Shown here piece by piece: positions 25,116 to 33,293 of a stretch of DNA of 55,840 bases. The stretch is from NCBI GenBank assembly GCA_015057315.1, contig SVER01000021.1, positions 1-55,840 on the forward strand. The letters run 5' to 3'. How positions within the stretch are numbered: position 1 is the first letter of the stretch; every line of letters starts with the position of its first letter. The position numbers and the translations under genes are program-made. The notes beneath the pieces are model-generated. The model made no database searches, was not told the DNA's origin, and worked only from the letters and a program-made list of their open reading frames with translations. This stretch comes from Pseudobutyrivibrio ruminis (GTDB lineage: Bacteria; Bacillota; Clostridia; Lachnospirales; Lachnospiraceae).

Positions 25116-25330
25116 TCTTTCCTTTCTTTTGTATACTTTTCTTGCATTCCATGCATTTCTATATAGTATGAAAGCAATCGAAGCAAATAAGGCGGAGCAT
25201 TCCGATGCCCTAATTCCCATTCTGTCATTGTTCTATATGGAATCTCAAATTTCTCGCAAAATTCTTTCCGATTTAATCCAGTAGATTCCCGTAACTCCTT
25301 TATTTTCGTACTAAACAATTCATCTGACAT
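25112..25330 (-). CDS. XRE family transcriptional regulator
   Basis: 72 residues from ATG at 25330 with AGGAGG upstream; in-frame codons up to 25390 lie in the promoter. Helix-turn-helix: IKELRESTGLNRKEFCEKF, EIPYRTMTEWELGHRNAPPY, LLRLLSYYIEMHG. It ends inside the HigBA promoter region. It has no toxin partner of its own and might be a solitary antitoxin. Confidence 0.85.
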   Translation of the reverse strand: MSDELFSTKIKELRESTGLNRKEFCEKFEIPYRTMTEWELGHRNAPPYLLRLLSYYIEMHGMQEKYTKERKD

Positions 25331-25344
25331 GTTGAACCTCCTGT

Positions 25345-25398
25345 ATTTACTCATTGCGTAAATTATACCCCAATAGAACATTTTACTCAATGTGTATA
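25345..25398 (-). promoter_or_regulatory. Promoter and paired operators of the XRE gene at 25112
   Basis: Minus strand TTGAGT (25390-25385), 17 bases, TATAAT (25367-25362). TTTACTCATTGCGTAAA (25346-25362) and the related TTTACTCAATGTGTATA (25382-25398) lie 36 bases apart and cover the -35 and the region after the -10. Confidence 0.65.
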
Positions 25399-25473
25399 TT
25401 TCATAATTATTAAAAAAGATATATTCTTAAAGAAATAGGGTTTCACAAAGCTCTCAAACTGTAAACGAAAAGA

Positions 25474-25494
25474 GGCTTAGCAAATTGCTAAGCC
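25474..25494 (-). terminator. Hairpin terminator
   Basis: GGCTTAGCAA-A-TTGCTAAGCC is a perfect palindrome, followed on the minus strand by TCTTTTC. It ends the WYL / UPF0175 transcript. Confidence 0.75.
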
Positions 25495-25535
25495 TAAAAT
25501 TGTTTATGACGCACTGAAGGTAGAGCATCTGTTTC

Positions 25536-25787
25536 CTAGGCATTATTCATCTCTTCTATATACTCATCTTCAGATTCAAATGTAAAGATACTAACACCAT
25601 TTTCGCTAAGAAAATTAATAAAATCTTCCTTGCACATTTCAGCTATACTAGCACAATAGCCCATAGAAACCTTATTCTTATAAAGCATTAATGCTACTGC
25701 TTTTTTAACAAATTCATTAGCTTCTTTTTTTGACATTTTTGTATCATATAAAACTTCATCTGGTATATTAACTGATATTTTGTACAT
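25536..25787 (-). CDS. UPF0175 family small protein
   Basis: 83 residues: N-terminal strand MYKISVNIPDEVLYDTK as in ribbon-helix-helix antitoxins, then KEANEFVKKAVALMLYK and the UPF0175-like stretch VSMGYCASIAEMCKEDF and FLSENGVSIF. Members are often antitoxin-like DNA-binding proteins. It lies 12 bases after the WYL gene. No toxin is adjacent. Confidence 0.7.
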   Translation of the reverse strand: MYKISVNIPDEVLYDTKMSKKEANEFVKKAVALMLYKNKVSMGYCASIAEMCKEDFINFLSENGVSIFTFESEDEYIEEMNNA

Positions 25788-25799
25788 GTATTATTCCTT

Positions 25800-26789
25800 T
25801 CAATAATTCTCCAAAAATCCTTTCGCTCTCTCCCTGGCTTTATCAACCACATCACTTGGTCCTGTTATCTTCACATCACTTCCCAGGCTGAAAATCCATC
25901 CAAAGAATTGCAGACTCACTGCAACATCCACGGCTATCATGCTCCTGTCCTGTCCCGCCTTTTTTATTGCGATGTCCTTACCAAATCTATCAATGAATAT
26001 TCCCACCTTGTCATTAGGGAATTCAATATGTACACGTCTGATTTCACCACCAAACATGGAAAAATTCTCCAGCGCATAACTGGTCATATCAAAGTTTTTG
26101 AAATGCTCCTCTCCTTCACGCCTATCCTCTGAAACGGATAATTTCATCATTTTATCTACACGATAATGCTTTACCTTGCCAGCCTCTGAATCATAAGCCA
26201 CCAGGTAATAATTTTCATCTGCCCAAGTAAGAGCCCATGGACTCACTTTATATTTCTTTCCTTCTTTACGTGGTTCCAGCTTTTTGTCGATAGTCCAGGA
26301 ACAATATAAAAACTCGATCTGTTTATTACCTGAAATGGCATTATGAATAGAATCCACCGAATAATAAATACTCTCATTCATGGTCTTGATTCTATCATTT
26401 ACATATACCTGCCTTTTCAGCTGCTTTGCCTGATGCTCGCTGACAAATGCATTCATCTTTTTTATCAGCACATCAGACTTGCTCTTAGAAATGAACTTAG
26501 ATGATTGGATTGCATCAATCAGCAGCTTCACCTCTGCCAGTTCAAATGTACGGCTGCCTACATGATAATAAGTCTCCCTGCCTTCCTGCTCCTTGATGAC
26601 CTCTATGCCAAGATTTTCTTCCATGCATTTAAAATCATCATAAAGACTCTTTCGTTCTGCAGTAATATCATACTTCTGCAGTTCCTTTATAATCTGTGCC
26701 AGTGTAAGACTATGCTCATCATCGGTCTTTTCCTGCATGATTTTGCACAGAATACTAAGCTTTAATTTTTGATTAGACCCCTTAGACAT
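25800..26789 (-). CDS. WYL-domain transcriptional regulator
   Basis: 329 residues from ATG at 26789 (GGAGGGTG upstream; a TTG at 26804 overlaps that site). N-terminal winged helix: KLKLSILCKIMQEKTDDEH, LTLAQIIKELQKYDI, AERKSLYDDFKCME. The WYL domain contains KQIEFLYCSWT, KYKVSPWALTWADENYYLVAYD and HYRVDKMMKL; the C-terminal WCX part is VHIEFPNDKVGIF...GWIFSLGSDVKITGP. Such proteins sense ligands or nucleic acids and often control defence genes. Two broken relatives lie at 11042 and 29034. Confidence 0.92.
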   Translation of the reverse strand: MSKGSNQKLKLSILCKIMQEKTDDEHSLTLAQIIKELQKYDITAERKSLYDDFKCMEENLGIEVIKEQEGRETYYHVGSRTFELAEVKLLIDAIQSSKFISKSKSDVLIKKMNAFVSEHQAKQLKRQVYVNDRIKTMNESIYYSVDSIHNAISGNKQIEFLYCSWTIDKKLEPRKEGKKYKVSPWALTWADENYYLVAYDSEAGKVKHYRVDKMMKLSVSEDRREGEEHFKNFDMTSYALENFSMFGGEIRRVHIEFPNDKVGIFIDRFGKDIAIKKAGQDRSMIAVDVAVSLQFFGWIFSLGSDVKITGPSDVVDKARERAKGFLENY

Positions 26790-26818
26790 AAAAACACCCT
26801 CCAACTGTACTAGTTATA

Positions 26819-26855
26819 GGTCTAGTATAGCATAGAGGGTAATAAATTGGTCTAG
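26819..26855 (-). promoter_or_regulatory. WYL gene promoter region with GGTCTAG repeats
   Basis: GGTCTAG occurs at 26819-26825 and 26849-26855, 30 bases apart. The first overlaps a TATACT -10 (26829-26824 on the minus strand). The -35 is poor, so the promoter may need an activator. Confidence 0.5.
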
Positions 26856-26856
26856 G

Positions 26857-27978
26857 TTATTTTTCTACTAATCTAGATTTCATATTACCAATTATATCAA
26901 ACAATCCCTTATCTATAACAATAGGATTTGAAAAAGCATCAACAACAATACCAACAACATCAGCATCATTTCCTAGCGCCAGCTTCATTGCTTCAAAGAA
27001 ATGCTTCTGAACTTTAGAATAATCATTGCCGTAATCGCCCATTTCCTCCCTACTTGAGAATACCGGGAAGTAATACTTATCACCATTCTTAAGTATATCT
27101 GGAATCATCCTGATATCCTCAATTGCAGAAAATGTTTTGCCTACAACTTCATCTTCATCCTTCTCTGCTAATTCTTCCAGGAATTTCTGATCAGCTTCTC
27201 CCATTACTACATTATATGGAATCCATACGAGACTATCCCTTAGTAGTTCTAGTACATCGATAAAGTTACTCTCTGTCTTATCATCATTAAAAGCAGCAAT
27301 TGCATCACGTAACATCTTACCATCTTTCAAATCAGCCTCTGTGAGTTTCTTACTAGGATTCATATCAGATAGTAGATGCTGATTACCATCCTCATCCGTA
27401 TATACGAAGAATGCAACCTTCTCATGCAGATGATATCCAAAATCTTGATCAGGCTCGTTTAAAAGTTTGCCGATAATGACTTTATCTCCAAGATCTTCAA
27501 TGCGTACCCAAACTTGTTCTGGCTGCAATCCGTCTTTCAAAAGCACAACTTGGACATCGTCTATGCATTCTTCATGTCTAAATGAATCAAGAAAATCAAA
27601 TCTGCGACTCTTGGCAACATTATCATTTTCTTCATAGGTTTCCAAGCTTGAAATCTTATCCTTGAATAACTCCATATATTCATCGAAAACTTCTTCACTA
27701 AACAAGCACTCACAATCTTTTACGGCATCAGCTCGAAACTTATAGGTGATATCATTTGGTAAATCATAAAATTTAAAACCGCCTTCATCTCCTTGCAAAG
27801 CTAACGAGAGAATCTCAAATGTGAAGCCTGCCTCGTGGTCTACATAACCATAAACGAGAACACCATCAAACGCTTCGTCCACATCTAAATCAGCTACAAT
27901 ATCCATTATATTGTCATTGTTAAGCAATATGCTAAAGTTCTTATAAAAAGGCCTAAAGCCTAATTCCTTGTAGTTCAT
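26857..27978 (-). CDS. SseB-like C-terminal domain protein with DUF2185-like middle
   Basis: 373 residues, acidic and cytoplasmic. The C-terminus (from about 275) reads IEDIRMIPDILKNGDKYYF, PVFSSREEMGDYGNDYSKV, FEAMKLALGN and VVGIVVDAFSNPIVI, the SseB N-terminal domain pattern. The middle part (VWVRIEDLGDKVIIGKLLN...DFGYHLHEKVAFF) resembles DUF2185/DUF2314 immunity-type domains. The N-terminal 110 residues are unassigned. Its start overlaps the ADP-ribosylglycohydrolase stop (TAATG), so both are co-translated. Confidence 0.75.
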   Translation of the reverse strand: MNYKELGFRPFYKNFSILLNNDNIMDIVADLDVDEAFDGVLVYGYVDHEAGFTFEILSLALQGDEGGFKFYDLPNDITYKFRADAVKDCECLFSEEVFDEYMELFKDKISSLETYEENDNVAKSRRFDFLDSFRHEECIDDVQVVLLKDGLQPEQVWVRIEDLGDKVIIGKLLNEPDQDFGYHLHEKVAFFVYTDEDGNQHLLSDMNPSKKLTEADLKDGKMLRDAIAAFNDDKTESNFIDVLELLRDSLVWIPYNVVMGEADQKFLEELAEKDEDEVVGKTFSAIEDIRMIPDILKNGDKYYFPVFSSREEMGDYGNDYSKVQKHFFEAMKLALGNDADVVGIVVDAFSNPIVIDKGLFDIIGNMKSRLVEK

Positions 27979-28862
27979 TACTGTTCCTCCTCATTAAAAT
28001 AAGCATCCCTTATCTCTTTTGGAAAATATTCTATAGGCTCAACGTATATTAATGGTATTAATCTAAAATCCCTGTCAAACCTTTCCAAAATATCTAGGAA
28101 CTCCTTATCTAGTCTCTTCACCGCCTCCGCTTTCATGGAATCAGGCACTCCATAAAAAGCCTCAGCGATGCTACCGGCGATGCAGGTAAGTGTGTCACAA
28201 TCTCCACCTAATGAAACTGCAGTCCTGATAACATCTTCAAAGTCTTCGCCCTCAAGAAAGGCAGTGATTGCCTCAGGAACAGTCTCTTGACAACTCTCCA
28301 CATGATGATAGGTTGGTCGAATCTCATCACAACTTCTGCTAAGATCATAGCCAAACTCTGAAATGATATATTCCTTAATTTCGTCCTTCGTGCATCTATT
28401 TCTAGCCATAAAGACTGCACTAGCTACAGACTCTGCGCCCTTGATTCCCTCAGGATGATTATGAGTCACCTCAGCAGACCAGCGCGCCACCTCTCTGGTG
28501 CGCTCCAACGTATCAAACATCCAACCTACTGCAGAAACCCTCATGGCAGAGCCATTACCAAAGCTTCCGTATGGCTGAGGATTACTAGATTTCAACCAGT
28601 TTGCGAAGCTGCCTCCATATTCTCCTTGAGCATATCTTCCACCAAGGTCTTGCATGCAATCTACAAATGCCGCTTTCATTGTCCGTTCATCTGCATCTGT
28701 TCCTACTAACATAATGGCCTTCGCAATAGCAAGCGTCATTACGCTGTCATCAGTGTATCTAATCCATTTTCGAGGATTGAACAAAATGAAATCCTTAGTC
28801 TTATCACCCCTATCAAACTCATATGGTGCACCAATCATATCACCTAAAATTGCTCCGTACAT
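27978..28862 (-). CDS. ADP-ribosylglycohydrolase family protein
   Basis: 294 residues. DraG-type metal-binding motifs: GAILGDMIGAPYEF at the N-terminus, RYTDDSVMTLAIAKA (TDD ligands at about 37-39), and SLGGDCDTLTCIAGSIAEAFYG near the C-terminus. The enzyme should remove ADP-ribose from protein, nucleic acid or small targets using two metal ions. AAGGAGGAG precedes ATG. It heads a two-gene operon with the SseB-like protein. Confidence 0.92.
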   Translation of the reverse strand: MYGAILGDMIGAPYEFDRGDKTKDFILFNPRKWIRYTDDSVMTLAIAKAIMLVGTDADERTMKAAFVDCMQDLGGRYAQGEYGGSFANWLKSSNPQPYGSFGNGSAMRVSAVGWMFDTLERTREVARWSAEVTHNHPEGIKGAESVASAVFMARNRCTKDEIKEYIISEFGYDLSRSCDEIRPTYHHVESCQETVPEAITAFLEGEDFEDVIRTAVSLGGDCDTLTCIAGSIAEAFYGVPDSMKAEAVKRLDKEFLDILERFDRDFRLIPLIYVEPIEYFPKEIRDAYFNEEEQ

Positions 28863-28911
28863 ATATCACTCCTCCTTACTGCCAGGCATTAGTCTTTTTC
28901 TGATTCTATAA

Positions 28912-28946
28912 TAAAAAATGAGGTGTACTTTAAAAAGCTCACCTCG
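28912..28946 (-). terminator. Rho-independent terminator
   Basis: On the minus strand GAGGTG and CACCTC close a 14-base loop, followed by ATTTTTT. It separates the GNAT operon from the ADP-ribosylglycohydrolase operon. Confidence 0.8.
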
Positions 28947-29033
28947 CAAACGTTGTTTTTCTTGCATCGGAGCCAATTTTCATCCTTCCTTTTCTTGTCC
29001 AAAATAAAAAGACTCCTGCCTCATTAGCATAAT

Positions 29034-29084
29034 CTAAACATAAATCTTGAAATATTCCTCGCCCTCACGGCTATCCTCTGATAT
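29034..29084 (-). pseudogene. Short relic of a WYL-domain regulator
   Basis: The minus-strand frame ISEDSREGEEYFKIYV-stop matches SEDRREGEEHFKNF of the intact WYL protein at 25800. It overlaps the 3' end of the 74-aa gene, whose last residues are read from it in another frame. This explains why that protein is longer than its paralog at 1197. Confidence 0.65.
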
Positions 29085-29295
29085 AAAAAGAATCATTCTC
29101 AATCCATTGGTTTGTCACTCCCTCTGGCCAGACATCTCCTACATCTAATCCATTATCCGTAAGCCACTCGTCTTCAACCGTTACATAAGATTCATTACCA
29201 TCTTCATCTACAAGTGTTACTGATACAGTGGGCTTTTGGCTACCTGTTTCTTCGCAGCCAAAGTCCCCGTCAAAAATGTGTTTAATTGTTTTCAT
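29071..29295 (-). CDS. Small conserved protein, paralog of 1197-1376
   Basis: 74 residues, MKTIKHIFDGDFGCEETG, PTVSVTLVDEDGNES, YVTVEDEWLTDNGLDVGDVW. About 57 residues align with the paralog. The C-terminal extension NQWIENDSFYIRG is encoded in WYL relic DNA. The ATG overlaps the GNAT stop (ATGA), so it is coupled to that gene. Function unknown. Confidence 0.8.
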   Translation of the reverse strand: MKTIKHIFDGDFGCEETGSQKPTVSVTLVDEDGNESYVTVEDEWLTDNGLDVGDVWPEGVTNQWIENDSFYIRG

Positions 29296-29771
29296 ATTAA
29301 TTCCTTCAAATAGAATCTGTTCATTGAGCTATGCACAACTTCTTTAGGCTTTTCAATCAGCTTATATCCGCATTTTTCATAAAGATGAATTGCTGCCTTT
29401 AAATTAGTATGAGTCTCAAGGTATATTCTATTATAACCTTTATTCAAAGCAGTCTCTTCTACTAATTCTATAAGTTTATATGAAAGCCCCTGTCCTTTAA
29501 CCGCGTCAGTTAGATATAGCTTTTGAAGCTCCGCAGTGTCATCCATAAATCCCAGTTCAGCCAGCCCTATTCCCCCGATGATATTGTCATTATCGTCCAA
29601 TGCAATGAAGTACGCTCTTTGGGGAGAAGCTAGGTAAAAATCACTGAGATTATTGAGGTTCTCATCAAAGTATACTGTTCCAGGAATATCCAGTTTGTTA
29701 GCCTTTAAATTATCTCGTATTATATTAGCTAAAATCAGATTATCTTTTGGTTCAATTATTCTGTAATGCAT
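29292..29771 (-). CDS. GNAT family N-acetyltransferase
   Basis: 159 residues. Acetyl-CoA-binding motif A: ELQKLYLTDAVKGQGLSYKLIELVEETALNKG, with the Q/R-x-x-G-x-G/A loop as VKGQGLS. Motif B is LETHTNLKAAIHLYEKCGYKL. The substrate is not evident. GAGGT precedes ATG; it is coupled to the 74-aa gene downstream. Confidence 0.9.
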   Translation of the reverse strand: MHYRIIEPKDNLILANIIRDNLKANKLDIPGTVYFDENLNNLSDFYLASPQRAYFIALDDNDNIIGGIGLAELGFMDDTAELQKLYLTDAVKGQGLSYKLIELVEETALNKGYNRIYLETHTNLKAAIHLYEKCGYKLIEKPKEVVHSSMNRFYLKELI

Positions 29772-29779
29772 TTAATACC

Positions 29780-29940
29780 TCATTCCCCATCGCCAGCCAT
29801 AACAACCACAACAGGCTTTTCATCCACTACAAATGACAATGTCTTTGCAATTTCCGGCTCGCTGCAGCCAATCTGCTGAGCAGCATGCTCCACCGTATCA
29901 ATAGTCTCTGTATGCTCTGTGAGCCTGTCCCCCAGAGACT
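29780..29940 (-). pseudogene. Remnant of a YbaK/EbsC-type aminoacyl-tRNA deacylase
   Basis: A frame with no start reads TETIDTVEHAAQQIGCS, EPEIAKTLSFVVDEKP, VVVVMAGDGE-stop. The AA-x-x-x-G ... IAKTL pattern is the N-terminal core of YbaK-like proteins; the catalytic Lys-containing remainder is missing. It ends nine bases before the GNAT start. Confidence 0.75.
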
Positions 29941-29983
29941 TCTCATCTATAATCTGCCAAAACCATTTTCTCTACTAAGAACG

Positions 29984-30352
29984 CTAAAACCTCAACCCAC
30001 ACTTTGGGCAATAATCAAAATCTTCAGCTGTCTCATAGCCACAATTTCTACAACGCTTAAAGAAACCTCTGCCCTGACTTACCTTGGTTAAATCCTGTGG
30101 TTTGATTTGAAGCTCTTCTCCTGAAGATATGCGCTTTCCTATCTCTGGATTAAGTTCATATACTGTGCCACAGCAGCTCATCTGAACATAATATCTTCTA
30201 TTCCATTTGAATGTAGGTATAAAGAAAAGTGATAAGACTGTATAGAGCATGAACACCTGATACCTTCCATACTTTCCACAGCTATCGCATATCACGGTCT
30301 GACTAAAATCAAAGTCTTTGCGACCATCAGTAATTCCCATTATAAAAAACAT
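29984..30352 (-). CDS. Zinc-ribbon protein with one hydrophobic segment
   Basis: 122 residues (118 if started at the ATG at 30340). Cys pairs: VICDSCGKYG near the N-terminus, a hydrophobic stretch YQVFMLYTVLSLFFIPTFKW, then MSCCGTVYEL, and a C-terminal ribbon KRCRNCGYE...YCPKCGLRF. Either start lacks an ideal ribosome site. Membrane association is likely but not certain. Function unknown. Confidence 0.7.
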   Translation of the reverse strand: MFFIMGITDGRKDFDFSQTVICDSCGKYGRYQVFMLYTVLSLFFIPTFKWNRRYYVQMSCCGTVYELNPEIGKRISSGEELQIKPQDLTKVSQGRGFFKRCRNCGYETAEDFDYCPKCGLRF

Positions 30353-30358
30353 AAGCCT

Positions 30359-30482
30359 CTACTCTTCCTTAAAAATCTCATTATTCTTATCAAAGAATAC
30401 CCAGTCGCCTTCATTGATATCCTTGGCCAGCAGCTCTGCATCTTCCATTTCTTTTCCAAATTACGTTTCCGATGAATTTCAT
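30359..30482 (-). pseudogene. Frameshifted small ORF
   Basis: An AGGAGGGG site precedes ATG at 30482, giving MKFIGNVIWKR; after an AAAAGAAA stretch the coding sense continues in another frame as MEDAELLAKDINEGDWVFFD, KNNEIFKEE and TAG. One inserted or lost base would restore a protein of about 40 residues. It may be a real frameshift or two overlapping tiny ORFs. Confidence 0.45.
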
Positions 30483-30492
30483 GAAACCCCTC

Positions 30493-31128
30493 CTATATCC
30501 TTACTTCAACCTTTACAGGCGACTTTACTAACCTAGAAAACTCTTCTCCCGCATTCTTAGAAGTTCCAGTTATCAGACCATAATGAACAGGAATAGCCAC
30601 TTCTGGTGCAATTGTATTGATTAGTTCAGCTGCCTTCTTTGCATCCATAGTATAAGTTCCGCCAACTGGCACTAGGGCAATATCGCAGTTTACGGCTTTA
30701 GCCTCTTTAGTAGCATCAGTATCTCCCGCTACGTAAATACGTTTTCCATCTACAGAAATGATGTAGCCAACCCAACCAGCACTCTTTGGATGAAATGGTT
30801 TTAAAATATTATACGCAGCAACAGTTTCAAACCTTAATCCATCCACATCATAGTTCATTCCTGGATTGACATATTCTATTTTGCCAACAATTGCTGAAAC
30901 TTCTGCTGCCTTTCCTTTCATATTCTCAGGAACGACCAACACAGTGTTTTCATTTGCCACCTTTTCAATGGCTTCTGGCGAAAAGTGATCATAATGGTCA
31001 TGAGTAACTAAAATAAATGCAGCATCATGTGGTGTTTCATCCATCTCAAATGGATCTACATAAACTGCCCTGCCTTCAACATCAATGCAAATACTGTTGT
31101 GCTTAAATACTTTAATCTTTTCTGTCAT
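30493..31128 (-). CDS. UPF0173-like metallo-beta-lactamase-fold hydrolase
   Basis: 211 residues from ATG at 31128 (AAGGGGG upstream); a longer in-frame reading through the preceding terminator is not credible. MBL metal motif: ILVTHDHYDHFSPEAI (HxHxDH), VYVAGDTDATKEA (Asp ligand) and IPVHYGL (last His). The substrate is unknown. A strong terminator lies just upstream, so it has its own transcript. Confidence 0.9.
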   Translation of the reverse strand: MTEKIKVFKHNSICIDVEGRAVYVDPFEMDETPHDAAFILVTHDHYDHFSPEAIEKVANENTVLVVPENMKGKAAEVSAIVGKIEYVNPGMNYDVDGLRFETVAAYNILKPFHPKSAGWVGYIISVDGKRIYVAGDTDATKEAKAVNCDIALVPVGGTYTMDAKKAAELINTIAPEVAIPVHYGLITGTSKNAGEEFSRLVKSPVKVEVRI

Positions 31129-31175
31129 TAGTGCCCCCTTACTTATGTTTTGTATAAGGGTATTGTACTTCTTTT

Positions 31176-31210
31176 CAAAAAAGAAAGCACCAACCAAAGT
31201 TGATGCTTTC
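31176..31210 (-). terminator. Rho-independent terminator
   Basis: On the minus strand GAAAGCATCAAC pairs with GTTGGTGCTTTC around TTTG, followed by TTTTTT. It ends the RNase III-like / 59-aa operon. Confidence 0.9.
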
Positions 31211-31288
31211 GAAAGTTCATATTGATGCAAATTTGCACAGAATAGATTGGTTTCTTTTAAAGTTATGTGTTTTTGGTGCGGATTTGCA

Positions 31289-31468
31289 CTACCATAAGTC
31301 ATTATCATCGCCAAACAACGAATTTCTTCTTCGCTCCTCTTCTTCCTCCTCGCGACGATATTCGCTGTCGTCCCAATTATAGGTATACTCGCCTCTAGTC
31401 CAACTAAAGCCATCTCTGTCGATATCTTCGTACTCGCCAGACTCATAATTAAAAGCCCACTTTGACAT
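31289..31468 (-). CDS. 59-aa charged protein downstream of RNase III-like gene
   Basis: ATG at 31468 lies two bases after the stop of the RNase III-like gene, with GAGGAGGAG in the end of that gene as ribosome site. The product is aromatic and acidic at first (SKWAFNYESGEYEDIDRDG, FSWTRGEYTYNWDD) and then has a run of Glu and Arg (EEEEEERRR) before DDNDLW. No domain recognised. Its tight coupling suggests a role with the RNase. Confidence 0.7.
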   Translation of the reverse strand: MSKWAFNYESGEYEDIDRDGFSWTRGEYTYNWDDSEYRREEEEEERRRNSLFGDDNDLW

Positions 31469-31470
31469 AA

Positions 31471-32592
31471 TTACTCCTCCTCATAGTTATCCAAAACATA
31501 CTTCAACATTTCAAAGGCAGCTTCTTTCTTAGCTGACTTTTTTGATGAGGATTCTATAGTATAGCTAACATCAAATTCTTCTATACTACATGAAACTTGC
31601 CAAACAGGATTTCCATTTTCATCATGACGTTCTTCTGCAACATACTTTGGTAAGGAAAAATAATCTCTTCTCGCCAGAATTTCTAATTGATTGATTGCCA
31701 TTTCTAATGTTGGCTCATCAATTTCGTCTTTTATAGTAAAGAACAAATCATTTTCTTCTAAGTACAAATAAGCAGTTTTACAAGCATACTTTCTAGCTTC
31801 GTTCTTTGATCTACCGAATCCGACAAAAGTTGGAAGATTATCTCGAATTTTGACATAACATCTCTTTGTTATTGGGCCTGAACCGTCTTTTTCTAGAGCA
31901 TCTATTTCACTCCAACTTTGATACACGGTATTCTCCTCCTGAATATACCATGTATACCTATAACTTCCATCGTTATACTTAAACCAAGGAACCGCACAAA
32001 ACGATTCATCCCACTGATATATCAATGTGACGTAATCAATCTCTTCTCCTGCATTAAGGATAGAATCAGGATTTAGCATGACTTCAACCGCCTCTTGAAT
32101 CTTTTCAAAATCCCAATTACTATCAATCGCTATGGCACCAATTATAGCCTCAAATAAATCTTCTTTTACTGACTTCTCCTGGGAACGATTCGACAGTTCA
32201 TCGCCTTTACCCATAACTAAGTAATCAGCTAAAGCAAGTTCATCTATTCGACGCGCCAACGTATCTTTCTGAACTAAACGCTGCTTTAACTGTGTCAATT
32301 CACCCTCGTCTAATTCACAAGAAAACTCATCCTCATATTTCTGACCTAACCACTTCATCTGGTTACGTGCTTCTTTACTTGGAGCATTACCATATTTGGT
32401 AACAAGATATCGAACAACACCTATATCCAATGCTTTATCTCCAATAAATTCTAGAACTTCGTTGTTTTCTCCACCATTTTCTTCAGTGTAAGAACGTCTA
32501 GTAAACGCCTGCTTTAGCAGATTCTTATTATTAAAAACATAGTTACCAATCTGCTGAGCTACCAGTTTTTCAAATAAATCTTTTTCTTCCAT
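31471..32592 (-). CDS. RNase III-family protein with two dsRNA-binding domains
   Basis: 373 residues from ATG at 32592, against about 230 for usual bacterial RNase III. The RNase III domain keeps the signature NEVLEFIGDKALDI (E45, E48, D52) and EDLFEAIIGAIAID (D145, E148), matching the catalytic E38, E41, D45, D114 and E117 of the E. coli enzyme. Two dsRBD-like modules follow: about 187-280 ending GRSKNEARKYACKTAYLYL and about 294-369 ending SSSKKSAKKEAAFEMLKYVL. It is probably an accessory enzyme beside the housekeeping rnc, which is not in this window. AAAGGAT precedes ATG at a long spacing. Confidence 0.85.
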   Translation of the reverse strand: MEEKDLFEKLVAQQIGNYVFNNKNLLKQAFTRRSYTEENGGENNEVLEFIGDKALDIGVVRYLVTKYGNAPSKEARNQMKWLGQKYEDEFSCELDEGELTQLKQRLVQKDTLARRIDELALADYLVMGKGDELSNRSQEKSVKEDLFEAIIGAIAIDSNWDFEKIQEAVEVMLNPDSILNAGEEIDYVTLIYQWDESFCAVPWFKYNDGSYRYTWYIQEENTVYQSWSEIDALEKDGSGPITKRCYVKIRDNLPTFVGFGRSKNEARKYACKTAYLYLEENDLFFTIKDEIDEPTLEMAINQLEILARRDYFSLPKYVAEERHDENGNPVWQVSCSIEEFDVSYTIESSSKKSAKKEAAFEMLKYVLDNYEEE

Positions 32593-32881
32593 AAAATAAA
32601 AAATCCTTTCTGCATAAAAGCTGAAAGGGGCATAATAATCTAACACAAAATAGACTACTCGTGAGATAGTAATCGTCTGCATTAGACATGGATTTTAAAT
32701 TTTCTATCTATTTCCTTTGATCTTACTAATACATACTTTCATATGCATTAATAAATCCCTACAAATAGAACGTATAAAACGCATTTCAAATTTAAAAGCA
32801 TCACGCCCCGATATTTAGTTACACATTAATTATATATCATAGCTAATACATCTTGCAAACCCTCAAAAACTTTGATTATAT

Positions 32882-32917
32882 AAAAAAAGTCCGTTCCCAC
32901 CTCTGTGCGACCGAACT
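32882..32917 (-). terminator. Rho-independent terminator in a gene-free stretch
   Basis: On the minus strand AGTTCG ... CGGACT (G-T tolerated) closes a 17-base loop, then seven T. It ends the 113-aa gene. The rest of the gene-free stretch 32593-32929 is AT-rich and shows only the leader of the RNase III-like gene. Confidence 0.75.
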
Positions 32918-32929
32918 CCTTTGTCCCCT

Positions 32930-33271
32930 TCAAAACGCCTTATACAAAAGAGGAATTTCCTCCGAGCGTTTTCTTCCTTCGCAATCCAACAGTGATGCTG
33001 GTTGTTCACCGTAACTAGCTACATACAATGAAGGTTCAGGATTATTATCATCTATAGTTGCATAATAGTGTGCAGAACATACAGGGCAGTAAAATGGTCC
33101 TAAATTTCCATATCTACCATCATTTGTTTTGATTAAAATTTCATTTTGACATTCTTTACATGAATACAAATATCCATAGTATTCACCATTAATTGTTACT
33201 GATGGTATACCTTTTAATTTTTCCTTAATCTCATCAACTTCCAATTTTGTCTTATTGTTTTCGCCGGTCAT
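32930..33271 (-). CDS. Zinc-finger-like hypothetical protein
   Basis: 113 residues. Two Cys pairs, YSCKECQNE and FYCPVCSAHYY, about 25 residues apart, form a probable zinc ribbon; the rest is acidic. GGAGG lies 12 bases before ATG. It follows the HNH relic by 22 bases and may once have been part of that operon. No named family. Confidence 0.65.
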   Translation of the reverse strand: MTGENNKTKLEVDEIKEKLKGIPSVTINGEYYGYLYSCKECQNEILIKTNDGRYGNLGPFYCPVCSAHYYATIDDNNPEPSLYVASYGEQPASLLDCEGRKRSEEIPLLYKAF

Positions 33272-33293
33272 TCCGTCTCTAAACCTCCATCAC

